DNA of 64,000 bases, taken from JAWWOW01 sp033851265 (lineage in GTDB: Bacteria; Actinomycetota; Actinomycetes; JAWWOW01). This document shows, piece by piece, positions 1-7,831 of the stretch. Within the stretch, counting starts at the first letter, position 1. Every line of letters begins with the position of its first letter. The position numbers and the translations under genes were made by a program. The DNA lies in NCBI GenBank assembly GCA_033851265.1, contig JAWWOW010000003.1, positions 431,863 through 495,862 of the forward strand. The letters run 5' to 3'. Below the pieces are notes generated by a model, which made no database searches, had not been told where the DNA came from, and worked only from the letters and a program-made list of their open reading frames with translations.

Positions 1-101
1 CAGTTGGCGCAGTTTTGGAGCAGCAGCTCGTGGCGCCGGCACCCTTCCCAGAACGGCGCGGTCTCGGCGTCGGGAGCAGGATGCGGGAACGGCGCGGTCA
101 T
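1..101 (-). CDS. DUF35 / OB-fold zinc-ribbon protein, N-terminus only
   Basis: Only the first 33 codons lie in the window; the gene runs off the left edge. The start ATG overlaps the stop of the thiolase-like gene as ATGA (99-101). The visible protein has the typical opening of DUF35 partners: a short acidic/proline stretch, then T-A-P-F-W-E-G-C-R-R-H-E-L and a first cysteine region that usually leads into a rubredoxin-like zinc ribbon. Members of this family are partner subunits of SCP-x/Ltp2-type thiolase-like proteins, and the 4-bp overlap supports translational coupling with that neighbour. The family call rests on the N-terminal motif and the neighbour, because the zinc ribbon and OB fold are outside the window. 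Confidence 0.75.
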   Translation of the reverse strand, partial: MTAPFPHPAPDAETAPFWEGCRRHELLLQNCAN

Positions 102-1285
102 CGGCGCAACACCACCGCACCACTCGGGTCGGTGATCGCACCGCAGACAAACACGCTGCTGCAGCTCGTGACCTGGTTGACCGCGGTCCCGCGCAGTTGT
201 CGCACGGCTTCGGGCCAGTGGTTGAAGCCGTGGATGGACGCTTCGCTGGTCGAGCCACCGTGCGTGTTCACCGGGAGTGCGCCGTCCGGCCATTGCGTCT
301 CACCATCGGCCACGAACAGCCCGCCGACGCCCGGGGGGAGGAAACCCCATGCTTCCAGCGACAGGACGACGGCGGGTGTGAAGTGATCGAACACCATCGC
401 CGCGCTGATGTCCTTCGGCACAATCTCCGACTGCGCCCACAGCCGAGTTGCCATGCCGAGCGCCGACTCCTTGTACAGCTCGGGCGCGTGCGCGAAGTAG
501 TCGAGTAGTTGGTAGTGGCCGGGATGCCCACCTTGCACCGCCGCGTGAACGAGCACGGGCGGTTGTCGCAGGTCTGTGGCGCGTTCGGCACTCGTCACGA
601 CCACCGCCACAGCGCCGTCGCACTCCAGAGAGCAGTCGAGGAGGCGCAGCGGCTCAGCGATCGGGCGCGACTCGGCCCAGTCATCGAGCGTGATCGGATC
701 GCGCATCAACGCCTTGGGGTTCGTCGACGCGTGTGCACGTTGCGCTACGGCCTGCATGCCGAAGGCTTCCGCGCTGGTGCCGAAAACCGCCATGTGCCGG
801 CGCGCGATGAGCGCCATCTCCTGCGCCGGTGATGCCAGTCCGAACGGATGGTGGAACTGCGCATGACCCGTGAGTCGCGCGCCCGCCTTCTCCCACGGCC
901 GACCGCCGTGCATCGGGTCGGCGCCGTACGACGACCGCTTCGACCGCTTCCGGCTGCGGTACGTCAGTACGACGTCCGCGGCGCCACTCGCAACCGCTAG
1001 GGCGGCCACCGCCACGGTGCTCGCCAGCGCTCCGCCGCCAGACGCCACCCCCACAAAGAACCGCAGTTCCGGTACGCCGAGGCCGTAGAGCAGATCGAGC
1101 TCGCGAACGTTCTCCACGTCATAGCGCACGACGCCGTCGATATCGGTGACGTCGATGCCCGCATCCGCACAGGCGGCGAGCACCGCCTCAGCCGCCAGAT
1201 CGACTTCCGTGCGCGGCAGATCGAAGCCGTACTCCGTCTGTCCAATCCCAACGATCGCTGCCCGGTCGGCAACGGGAAAACTCAC
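98..1285 (-). CDS. SCP-x/Ltp2-like thiolase-fold protein (lipid-transfer type)
   Basis: 395 residues from a GTG start (V-S-F-P-V-A-D-R-A-A-I-V-G-I-G-Q-T-E). An in-frame upstream start exists but would add low-quality sequence overlapping the previous gene. The family signature near the C-terminus is clear: N-T-H-G-G-S-T-S-E-A-S-I-H-G-F-N-H-W-P-E-A-V-R-Q-L-R-G. In the region where true thiolases carry the acyl-accepting Cys, the protein reads V-A-S-G-G-G-A-L with no cysteine. Together with the coupled DUF35 gene this suggests an Ltp2-like retro-aldolase or carrier role in side-chain or sterol-like degradation rather than a CoA thiolase. It is the third gene of a minus-strand run after the split-barrel and DUF4287 genes. 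The thiolase fold is certain; the reaction is inferred. Confidence 0.85.
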   Translation of the reverse strand: MSFPVADRAAIVGIGQTEYGFDLPRTEVDLAAEAVLAACADAGIDVTDIDGVVRYDVENVRELDLLYGLGVPELRFFVGVASGGGALASTVAVAALAVASGAADVVLTYRSRKRSKRSSYGADPMHGGRPWEKAGARLTGHAQFHHPFGLASPAQEMALIARRHMAVFGTSAEAFGMQAVAQRAHASTNPKALMRDPITLDDWAESRPIAEPLRLLDCSLECDGAVAVVVTSAERATDLRQPPVLVHAAVQGGHPGHYQLLDYFAHAPELYKESALGMATRLWAQSEIVPKDISAAMVFDHFTPAVVLSLEAWGFLPPGVGGLFVADGETQWPDGALPVNTHGGSTSEASIHGFNHWPEAVRQLRGTAVNQVTSCSSVFVCGAITDPSGAVVLRR

Positions 1286-1304
1286 AGGCGCAGCCTGCCA
1301 GGGA

Positions 1305-1715
1305 TCAGCCGCTGACGTTGGGCCCGACGCGGGTCGGTGTGATCCGCAGCAACACACGCTGCTCGCGCTCCATCGCTGCGCGGTAGTCGTCCCAATCCGG
1401 GTGCTCGCCGGAGATGCCGCGGTAGTACTCGATCAGCCCATCCATCGCTTCCGGCAGCTCGATGATCTCGACCGGGCCTTCGGCCTGCATGAAGTCCCCG
1501 AAGAAGCCGTCGTTCAGCAGGCACAACCAGGCGCGCGGGTCGCGACGGAGGTTCTTCACTTTCATCGCTGTCTCACGAGAGCTGATGACGAGTTTGTCGT
1601 CGGAGTCGAGGCCGATCGTGACGGGTGTCAGCTGGGGGGAGCCGTCCTTGCGGAGGGTGGCGAGGACGACGCGGTGGTTGCGGCGTACCCAATCAAGAAC
1701 GTCAGGGACGTCCAT
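1305..1715 (-). CDS. PPOX-class (split beta-barrel) probable F420-dependent oxidoreductase
   Basis: 136 residues. The opening pattern V-L-A-T-L-R-K-D-G-S-P-Q-L-T-P-V followed by a short barrel with S-S-R-E-T-A-M-K-V-K-N-L-R-R-D-P-R-A is typical of small actinobacterial pyridoxamine-phosphate-oxidase-like proteins that bind F420 or flavin. Substrate is unknown; related enzymes reduce quinones, biliverdin or other unsaturated compounds. It starts 3 bp after the DUF4287 gene and ends 19 bp before the thiolase-like gene, so the three are probably co-transcribed. F420 rather than FMN is an inference from the subfamily. Confidence 0.85.
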   Translation of the reverse strand: MDVPDVLDWVRRNHRVVLATLRKDGSPQLTPVTIGLDSDDKLVISSRETAMKVKNLRRDPRAWLCLLNDGFFGDFMQAEGPVEIIELPEAMDGLIEYYRGISGEHPDWDDYRAAMEREQRVLLRITPTRVGPNVSG

Positions 1716-1718
1716 GCG

Positions 1719-1946
1719 TCACGAACGTCCGGCGTGGCGGCGCTTGTCGTGTTCGTGCACGATCGCCTGCGCGAAACCGTGCGGGATCTCGTGCTCGTCG
1801 CGCAGCCAGGTCACGCGCTCCTCGAAGCGCAGCAACGCGGGACCGTTCTCGATGGCTTCGAACCACTGGGGGAGAGGTCGCCCAGTCACGTCCGGGACCC
1901 GCTTGAGCAGACTCTGATGGGTCTCTTCGGAGTGCTGATGCGACAT
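1719..1946 (-). CDS. Small DUF4287-type protein
   Basis: 75 residues starting M-S-H-Q-H-S-E-E-T-H. The start at 1946 is chosen because a strong AAGGAGG lies just upstream (about 1953-1959); a longer reading from 2009 adds an Arg-rich run with no ribosome site. The sequence (V-P-D-V-T-G-R-P-L-P-Q-W-F-E, then H-E-I-P-H-G-F-A-Q-A-I-V-H-E-H) matches the DUF4287 family of small cytoplasmic proteins of unknown function. It leads the run into the split-barrel oxidoreductase. Confidence 0.8.
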   Translation of the reverse strand: MSHQHSEETHQSLLKRVPDVTGRPLPQWFEAIENGPALLRFEERVTWLRDEHEIPHGFAQAIVHEHDKRRHAGRS

Positions 1947-2027
1947 GAACCCCTCCTTGGATCGACGACGGCGTGCCTTCAGGGTGCCTGACCGAATCCA
2001 GCGGAACAACCCCTGGTCCGGCTGGGC

Positions 2028-3467
2028 TCACCGGCCGGGCAGAGCTCCGACCCGGCGCAAGATAGACAACGCGGCAGGTAGTGACGCAAGTGCCCTGGCC
2101 AGGTCGGTCGGACGGGCGACGCGGTGGGCGTTGGCGTTCACGTAGCACCGGATAGCCCGGTCGAACGTCGCGGAGCCCACCGCGGACCGGGCCCGGAGCA
2201 GGGCCGATGCTCCCTGCAAGTACACCGACCGGAAGTAGGTACGAGAGCCCTTGTTCTCCCAGAACGTCATGGGTCGTCCCACCCGGTTGCGGCCACTCGC
2301 GGGGACAGCGGCGCTCTGGTACCGCTGGGACTGGCCATTGTCGAGCGCCTCGACGTACGTCGCGAACGCCTCGTCGAGCCACGGGTCGCGGGCCTGGTTG
2401 TCGCCGACCAGCCCGTAGAACCATTCGTGCGCGACCTCGTGCGACGCGGTTGCGTCGAGCTGGTTGTGTCCGAGCAAGATCGCACCCGGGAACTCGATGC
2501 CGCCACTGACGTCCGGGATGACCGTCACCGACAAGTGTTCGAACGGAAACCGGCCCAGCCGCGTGACGTGGTCTCTCATTGCCGCCGTGATTGCGCGCAA
2601 CACGGTGGCCGCGTCGTCGGACATCGATGCCGTCACACCGACCACGACGGGCACCCCGCTGACGGTTGAGCTGGCCCGTCGCATGTGCCCGCTCGTGACG
2701 GCAACATCGCGCACACTTGTCGCGGTGAAGCGCCAGGTGCGTCGACCGTCGGCCGTCGCGGTTGGCGCACCTGCTTGTACGCCGGTGGCGAGCACCGTGT
2801 CGCCGGCTGGAGCGACAACCGTGAGATCGGCCAGCCGGAACACTTCACTGGTCGCAGCCTCGGCGAACAACGCTGTCGGCGGTTCCGTGGCCCACCCGAC
2901 CCCGCGTTCGTAGGCCAGCAAGGGGAAGCCCGTTCCCCACCACGCACTGTCCGCGCGAGTGCCCCATCTCTCATTCGCGCCAACCGGCAGCGTGAGAGTG
3001 AAGCGCACGTTGACCGTGATCTTGGTGTTCGCCGGAACCGGTGTGGTCAGCGGGACGCGGAGCAACGTATTGGAACGTTCGAGGGTAACTGTCGTCTTGT
3101 CGGCGACGTCGACGCTGTTGATTGCCAGCGAGCCGCCGGATCGCCGCGAGGTGGCGTTGTTCGGCCACAGTCTGAATACGACGTCGTCGACGCGGCGGTC
3201 GGGCCGGAAGGTGACGCGCTCGGTTCCGGTGATCACGCGGCGATCCTTCGGGACCACGAAGCTCAGCTCGACAATCGGTCGGTTGGGATCAGGCGGGTTG
3301 TACGACGACGGGCAGGGGTTCGGACTGGGACTTGGCGTCGGTGTCGGTGTTGCGCTCGGTGTGACGACGGGTTGCGGTGTCGGTGTCGGCGCCGACGTGT
3401 TGCTCCCTGACGAGCACGCCGTGACCGCGGTCACAACCAGAAGAAGCAGGGCTAACCGTCGGTGCAC
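2028..3467 (-). CDS. M1-family zinc metallopeptidase, lipoprotein
   Basis: 479 residues from GTG. A signal peptide ends in V-T-A-C (lipid-modified Cys18), followed by a Thr/Pro/Ser-rich spacer to about residue 50, so the enzyme is expected on the outer face of the membrane. The zinc site is intact: H-E-V-A-H (His343, His347) with the third ligand Glu366 in D-E-A-F-A-T-Y, exactly 18 residues after the second His. An exopeptidase-like G-G-I-E-F-P-G motif lies upstream. It probably trims peptides at the cell surface. It is about half the length of PepN and lacks the large C-terminal domain. It is transcribed divergently from a small hypothetical gene across a 23-bp gap. Confidence 0.92.
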   Translation of the reverse strand: MHRRLALLLLVVTAVTACSSGSNTSAPTPTPQPVVTPSATPTPTPSPSPNPCPSSYNPPDPNRPIVELSFVVPKDRRVITGTERVTFRPDRRVDDVVFRLWPNNATSRRSGGSLAINSVDVADKTTVTLERSNTLLRVPLTTPVPANTKITVNVRFTLTLPVGANERWGTRADSAWWGTGFPLLAYERGVGWATEPPTALFAEAATSEVFRLADLTVVAPAGDTVLATGVQAGAPTATADGRRTWRFTATSVRDVAVTSGHMRRASSTVSGVPVVVGVTASMSDDAATVLRAITAAMRDHVTRLGRFPFEHLSVTVIPDVSGGIEFPGAILLGHNQLDATASHEVAHEWFYGLVGDNQARDPWLDEAFATYVEALDNGQSQRYQSAAVPASGRNRVGRPMTFWENKGSRTYFRSVYLQGASALLRARSAVGSATFDRAIRCYVNANAHRVARPTDLARALASLPAALSILRRVGALPGR

Positions 3468-3473
3468 GTCTCG

Positions 3474-3483
3474 ACGGTAACGT
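3474..3483. promoter_or_regulatory. Overlapping divergent -10 boxes
   Basis: On the minus strand TACCGT (3474-3479) sits 6 nt before the GTG of the M1 peptidase. On the plus strand TAACGT (3478-3483) sits 7 nt before the ATG at 3491. The two hexamers share two base pairs. With no room for ribosome sites, both messages are predicted to be leaderless. Confidence 0.6.
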
Positions 3484-3490
3484 CATCGGC

Positions 3491-3802
3491 ATGTCTGATC
3501 TCGCGACGTCGCTCGATCGTGAGGTCACGGTGTTAGCCGAGCGCCTGCGGCATTGGCACCCGAAGCGATGGCGCGGGGCCGCGCCGCCGTACGCGCACCG
3601 GTCCGAAGCCGCGTTCGACCTCGCCAAGACACTCGCCGAGTTGGCGCACGCGCCGGCCGCGCTTCCCTGGATCGGCGAGCACGTCGTCGCGGACCAGATC
3701 GCGGTGACCGGACATGACCTGGCCACGTCGAGTGGTGACGAACAGGTGCTCGAAGCGGCCCTCGAAAAACTACGGCGTACCCGCGAACTCCTGGGGATCT
3801 AG
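3491..3802 (+). CDS. Hypothetical protein, 103 aa
   Basis: A small, mostly alpha-helical soluble protein rich in Ala, Leu, Arg and His (H-W-H-P-K-R-W near residue 22; C-terminal A-L-E-K-L-R-R-T-R-E-L-L-G-I). I do not recognise a family. It is supported as real by a -10 box correctly spaced from the ATG, by normal codon use, and by a stop codon that shares a CTAG tetramer with the stop of the convergent thiolase (3799-3802). Confidence 0.7.
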   Translation: MSDLATSLDREVTVLAERLRHWHPKRWRGAAPPYAHRSEAAFDLAKTLAELAHAPAALPWIGEHVVADQIAVTGHDLATSSGDEQVLEAALEKLRRTRELLGI

Positions 3803-5019
3803 TTCAGGCGTTCGAAGATTGCTGCCATGCCCTGGCCACCGCCGACGCACATCGTTTCGAGGCCGAAGGTCTTGTCCTCGAACTGCAGACCGTTGATCAG
3901 CGTGCCGGTGATGCGAGCACCGGTCATGCCGAATGGGTGACCGACGGCGATAGCCCCGCCGTGCACGTTGAGGCGCTCGATGTCGATGCCCAGTTGCCGG
4001 TACGACGGGATGACCTGCGCGGCGAACGCCTCGTTGATCTCCACGAGGTCGATGTCACCAATCGACATATTGGCCCGCGCGAGCGCCTGCCTCGACGCCT
4101 CGATCGGGCCGAGGCCCATGATCTCCGGCGACAGCCCGGACACACCGGTCGACACGATGCGCGCGAGGGGTGTGATCCCGAGCTGCTTGGCCTTGGTGTC
4201 GCTCATGATGATGACCGCTGCGGCGCCGTCGTTGAGCGGGCACGCGTTGCCCGCGGTGATGCGGCCGTCAGGGCGGAACACCGGCTGGAGAGCAGCCATG
4301 GCTTCGACGGTGACGCCGGCACGCGGGCCGTCGTCCTTCTCGATGACCCGACCGTCGGGCAGTGTCACCGGAGTGATCTCGCGCTCCCAGAAGCCGTTGG
4401 CGATCGCCTTTTCGGCAAGATTTTGTGACCGCGCACCAAACTCGTCCATCTCCTCACGAGAGATGTTCTCGATGACGGCGACGTTCTCGGCTGTCTCGCC
4501 CATCGCGATGTAGACGTCGGGCACGTCGCCGTCCTGGCGCGGGTCGTGCCACTCGCCACCGCCGCTCTCGGCACGCTTGGCGGTGCGTGCCTCGGCGTTG
4601 GCGAAGAACGGGTTCTTCGTGTCTGGCAGTGAGTCGCTGTTGCCCTTGACGAAGCGGCTGACCATCTCGACGCCGGCGGAGATGAAGATGTCGCCCTCAC
4701 CGGCCTTGATCGCGTGCATCGCCATCCGTGTCGTCTGCAACGACGAGGAGCAGTAGCGCGTGACCGTTGTACCCGGTACGTCGTCGAGACCGAGCTTCAC
4801 TGCGACGATCCGCGCCTGGTTGAACCCTTGCTCGCCACCGGGCAGTCCGCAGCCGAGCATCAGGTCCTCGACGTCATGCGGGTCGAGCTGAGGCACCTTG
4901 TCGAGCGCGGCCTGAATGATGGTTGCGACGAGGTCATCGGGTCGCAGGTCGATCAGCGAACCCTTGAACGCGCGCCCGATGGGGGAGCGGGCGGTAGCGA
5001 CGACAACGGCCTCAGGCAT
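3799..5019 (-). CDS. Acetyl-CoA acyltransferase (beta-ketothiolase, FadA type)
   Basis: 406 residues, full length for the family. Catalytic residues are all present: acyl-accepting Cys90 in V-T-R-Y-C-S-S-S-L-Q, His361 in G-G-A-I-A-V-G-H-P-F-G, and Cys391 in M-C-V-G-G-G-Q-G. It should cleave 3-ketoacyl-CoA with CoA in beta-oxidation, or run the reverse condensation. A good GAGGAG lies 8 nt before the ATG, overlapping the end of the SGNH hydrolase gene, so the two are co-transcribed (5-bp gap). Its stop overlaps that of the convergent small gene. Confidence 0.95.
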   Translation of the reverse strand: MPEAVVVATARSPIGRAFKGSLIDLRPDDLVATIIQAALDKVPQLDPHDVEDLMLGCGLPGGEQGFNQARIVAVKLGLDDVPGTTVTRYCSSSLQTTRMAMHAIKAGEGDIFISAGVEMVSRFVKGNSDSLPDTKNPFFANAEARTAKRAESGGGEWHDPRQDGDVPDVYIAMGETAENVAVIENISREEMDEFGARSQNLAEKAIANGFWEREITPVTLPDGRVIEKDDGPRAGVTVEAMAALQPVFRPDGRITAGNACPLNDGAAAVIIMSDTKAKQLGITPLARIVSTGVSGLSPEIMGLGPIEASRQALARANMSIGDIDLVEINEAFAAQVIPSYRQLGIDIERLNVHGGAIAVGHPFGMTGARITGTLINGLQFEDKTFGLETMCVGGGQGMAAIFERLN

Positions 5020-5024
5020 GTCAA

Positions 5025-6074
5025 TTACTCCTCAGCAGCAACGGATAACGCCACGGTACCCGGCGGTTCCAACACGGTGATGCGGGGCGTACGCCGCAAC
5101 CGCAGTCGGGCCCACCGTCCGCGTGGTCCGCGGTCCTGACCGGCTACCTGGACCCCAGTCACTTCCGACCCCGGGTTCTCGGCGGCTTCGGCAGCAGCGT
5201 CTGCGACCGGCAGCACCGGTTCGGCCAGGTCGGCGAGCTCTGCCATCTCGAGCGGTCCACGCACGCCCGCCGGCTCGGGCCAGAGACCCAACGCCTCGCA
5301 CGCCGCTGGCATCAACGCGTACGTACACGTCGCATAACCCGCTGCCGACGGATGGAACCGGTCCGGCCCGAACAACAGGTGAGGCGCCGCCGCGAACTCT
5401 GGCCCGAGAAGGTCGCCGAGCGACACCACACGAGCACCTGCCTCTACACAGACGATCGTCTGCGCGGCCGCAAGCATGCGAGAGAGCCGGCGAGCGATCA
5501 GGCGCAATGGTTGTGCCATCGGACGCACGGTCCCCAAGTCGGGGCAGGTGCCGACGACCACCTCGACGGATGCGGCGCGCAGCTGCCGGACGGCCTGGTC
5601 GAGGTGGCGCACCGCGACGGTTGCCCGGACCCGATGGGTGACGTCATTGGTGCCGATCATGATGACCGCCACATGTGGCGTCAGCGGTGTGTCGAGCACC
5701 CGGCGTACTTGGTCTTTGAGATCCGCCGACACAGCGCCTGACTTGGCCACGTTGCTCAGGCGCACGGGACGCTCCGCAACTTCTGACAGCGCATGCGCAA
5801 GTAACGCGCCGGGTGTCTCCAGCGGATCGTGCACCCCGAGTCCGGCTGCAGACGAGTCGCCGAGCAGTGCGAGCTGGAGCGCGGGCCGGCCGTTGCGATC
5901 TCCGTAGGTGCCGTCGGCGACGGGCGGCTCACCGGTCGGCTCACCGATCGAGCGGCGGGCCAGCTTGGTCTCGGTGAACACCACGCCGGCGGTGGCCGCG
6001 CCGAGGAGCCCGAGACCGCCGCCGCCGTACGCCGCAGCGACGGCGATGCGTCGCGCCCGCGATGCCCTGCTCAC
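5025..6074 (-). CDS. SGNH/GDSL-type hydrolase with N-terminal membrane anchor
   Basis: 349 residues from GTG at 6074; a longer upstream reading is Arg-rich and overlaps the cbs promoter. Residues 10-33 form a hydrophobic signal-anchor. The catalytic blocks are clear: block I G-D-S-S-A-A-G (Ser74), block III I-G-T-N-D-V, and block V D-R-F-H-P-S-A-A-G-Y with the catalytic His. It is likely an extracytoplasmic esterase or lipase acting on lipid or cell-wall acyl groups. The C-terminal 90 residues are Ala/Glu/Arg-rich and not part of the catalytic fold. Confidence 0.9.
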   Translation of the reverse strand: MSRASRARRIAVAAAYGGGGLGLLGAATAGVVFTETKLARRSIGEPTGEPPVADGTYGDRNGRPALQLALLGDSSAAGLGVHDPLETPGALLAHALSEVAERPVRLSNVAKSGAVSADLKDQVRRVLDTPLTPHVAVIMIGTNDVTHRVRATVAVRHLDQAVRQLRAASVEVVVGTCPDLGTVRPMAQPLRLIARRLSRMLAAAQTIVCVEAGARVVSLGDLLGPEFAAAPHLLFGPDRFHPSAAGYATCTYALMPAACEALGLWPEPAGVRGPLEMAELADLAEPVLPVADAAAEAAENPGSEVTGVQVAGQDRGPRGRWARLRLRRTPRITVLEPPGTVALSVAAEE

Positions 6075-6142
6075 GACAACCGACCCCCTTGCTCGGCGCC
6101 TTTGCCGACGGTCAATGTCGAGAATAACCCGCGCTCTGCACT

Positions 6143-6148
6143 TAGGCT
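6143..6148 (+). promoter_or_regulatory. -10 box of cbs (leaderless type)
   Basis: TAGGCT ends 6 nt before the GTG start at 6155 and there is no Shine-Dalgarno sequence. Confidence 0.6.
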
Positions 6149-6154
6149 GCCGAC

Positions 6155-7522
6155 GTGGATGTCCACGACTCGCTCGTCGATCTCGTCGGAAACACACCAC
6201 TAGTGCGCCTCCACCACGTGACCGATGGCGTCGCACCAGACGTGCTCGCGAAGGTCGAGTACTTCAATCCGGGCGGCTCGGTCAAAGACCGGATCGCGCT
6301 GCGGATGATCGAGGCCGCCGAGAAGTCCGGTGAGCTGCAGCCAGGCGGCACCATCGTCGAGCCAACATCGGGCAACACCGGTGTCGGGCTGGCGATCGTC
6401 GCGCAGCAGAAGGGATATCGCTGCGTGTTCGTCGTCCCCGACAAGGTGAGCGGCGACAAGATCTCAGTGCTTCGGGCGTACGGCGCGGACGTCGAGGTGT
6501 GCCCGACAGCCGTTCCTCCGGAGCACCCGGACTCGTACTACAGCGTTTCTGACCGGCTGGTCTCTGAGATCGACGGTGCGTGGAAGCCGAACCAGTACGC
6601 GAACGAGAACAACCCGTTGTCGCACTACGAATCGACCGGGCCCGAGATCTGGACCCAGACCGAAGGGCGAATCACGCACTTCGTCGCCGGCGTCGGCACC
6701 GGCGGCACCATCACCGGCGTTGGTCGCTATCTCAAGGAGCAGTCCGGTGGCCGGGTGCAGATCATCGGCGCCGACCCGGAGGGGTCGGTCTACTCCGGCG
6801 GCACGGGGCGGCCCTACCTCGTCGAAGGTGTCGGTGAGGACTTCTGGCCGACGACGTATGACCCGTCCATCTGCGATCGCATCGTCGCGGTCTCGGACAA
6901 GGACTCATTCGTCACGACGCGACGCCTTGCCCGCGAGGAAGGCTTGCTCGTCGGTGGGTCGTGCGGCATGGCGGTCGCGGCCGCGGTGACCGTTGCACGG
7001 GAGGGCTCAGCCGACGATGTGATCGTCGTACTGCTGCCCGACAGCGGACGCGGCTATCTGTCGAAGATATTCAGCGACGAGTGGATGGCGGACTACGGGT
7101 TCCTCAGCACGCCGGGCGCCGTCACTGTTGGGGACGTGCTCGATCGCAAGCAGGGTCGGCTGCCGGAGTTCGTGCACGTGCATCCGAACGAAACGGTGCG
7201 CGACGCCATCGACATCTTGCGCGAGTACGGCGTCTCGCAGATGCCCGTCGTCAAGCAAGAGCCACCCGTGATGGCGGCAGAGATCGTCGGCTCAGTCGCC
7301 GAACGCGACCTGCTCGATGCGTTGTACGCCGGGACCGCGGCCCTTGCGGATCAGCTGGAACGTCACCTGTCGCCGCCACTGCCGATGGTCGGTGCGGGGG
7401 AGTCGGTCGCCGCCGCGTTGTCGGCGCTGGAGCAGGCGGATGCCGTGGTCGTCAACGACGATGGCAAACCGCGTGGCATCCTGACGCGGACCGACCTGCT
7501 CGGCTTCCTCGCCGCCCGCTGA
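6155..7522 (+). CDS. cbs: Cystathionine beta-synthase
   Basis: 455 residues. It condenses serine (or O-acetylserine) with homocysteine in transsulfuration. The PLP fold occupies about residues 1-310, with the Schiff-base Lys44 in G-G-S-V-K-D-R-I-A and the phosphate-binding G-T-G-G-T-I-T-G loop. Two CBS repeats at about 330-455 make up a C-terminal Bateman module (V-H-V-H-P-N-E-T-V-R-D-A-I-D-I, then G-I-L-T-R-T-D-L-L-G-F) that usually binds adenosyl ligands. There is no N-terminal heme domain, as in other bacterial enzymes. The pathway partner metB lies 1.2 kb downstream, with the convergent msrA between them. Confidence 0.95.
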   Translation: MDVHDSLVDLVGNTPLVRLHHVTDGVAPDVLAKVEYFNPGGSVKDRIALRMIEAAEKSGELQPGGTIVEPTSGNTGVGLAIVAQQKGYRCVFVVPDKVSGDKISVLRAYGADVEVCPTAVPPEHPDSYYSVSDRLVSEIDGAWKPNQYANENNPLSHYESTGPEIWTQTEGRITHFVAGVGTGGTITGVGRYLKEQSGGRVQIIGADPEGSVYSGGTGRPYLVEGVGEDFWPTTYDPSICDRIVAVSDKDSFVTTRRLAREEGLLVGGSCGMAVAAAVTVAREGSADDVIVVLLPDSGRGYLSKIFSDEWMADYGFLSTPGAVTVGDVLDRKQGRLPEFVHVHPNETVRDAIDILREYGVSQMPVVKQEPPVMAAEIVGSVAERDLLDALYAGTAALADQLERHLSPPLPMVGAGESVAAALSALEQADAVVVNDDGKPRGILTRTDLLGFLAAR

Positions 7523-7544
7523 CCGCCGCGCCGCCGGCTGGGAA

Positions 7545-7579
7545 TTTGTGTGCTGATTCGAAGTGCAACAGCACACAAA
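7545..7579. repeat. Hairpin repeat copy 1
   Basis: Perfect 10-bp inverted arms TTTGTGTGCT / AGCACACAAA around a 15-nt loop. It has no T-run after either arm, so it does not look like a standard intrinsic terminator. The same arms recur 86 bp downstream. Confidence 0.85.
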
Positions 7580-7630
7580 CTCACTAGGGGACCCGAACCT
7601 TCACGCTCACCAAGATCGCCAACGCCCGCG

Positions 7631-7665
7631 TTTGTGTGCTACTTAGACGTGCACCAGCACACAAA
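7631..7665. repeat. Hairpin repeat copy 2
   Basis: Arms identical to copy 1 and the same 15-nt loop length. Here CG flanks extend the palindrome to 12-bp arms (7629-7667). The loop differs from copy 1 except for a shared GTGCA close to the right arm. Confidence 0.85.
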
Positions 7666-7831
7666 CGTCCGCCGTAGCGGAATAACGCCTCTTCCAGCGT
7701 GGTCTACGTGCTTCTCCAGAAAGATGGTTGCGGCGGTGGACCCGGATATCCGGGCCTAGCGCCACAACCACGAGCCCGAGCGAGAACGCTCGATGCGCGG
7801 ACGGGGTTGGCCAGGGCCGTGCGCTGGTCGT

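Larger units (their letters stand above)
7523..7831. other. Gene-free region between cbs and msrA
   Basis: About 310 bp at a convergent junction. No reading frame here looks real. Its content is two copies of a 35-bp hairpin (7545-7579 and 7631-7665), described separately, followed by about 165 bp in which I see nothing further. Confidence 0.7.

Noticed and set aside
1146..1991. Long plus-strand frame (281 codons) antisense to the split-barrel and DUF4287 genes
   Set aside because: It is antisense to three well-supported genes and its translation is Arg/Ala/Val shadow sequence of high-GC DNA.
7550..7759. 69-codon plus-strand frame in the cbs-msrA gap
   Set aside because: It runs through both hairpin repeats, has no ribosome site or -10 box, and its product has no recognisable composition.
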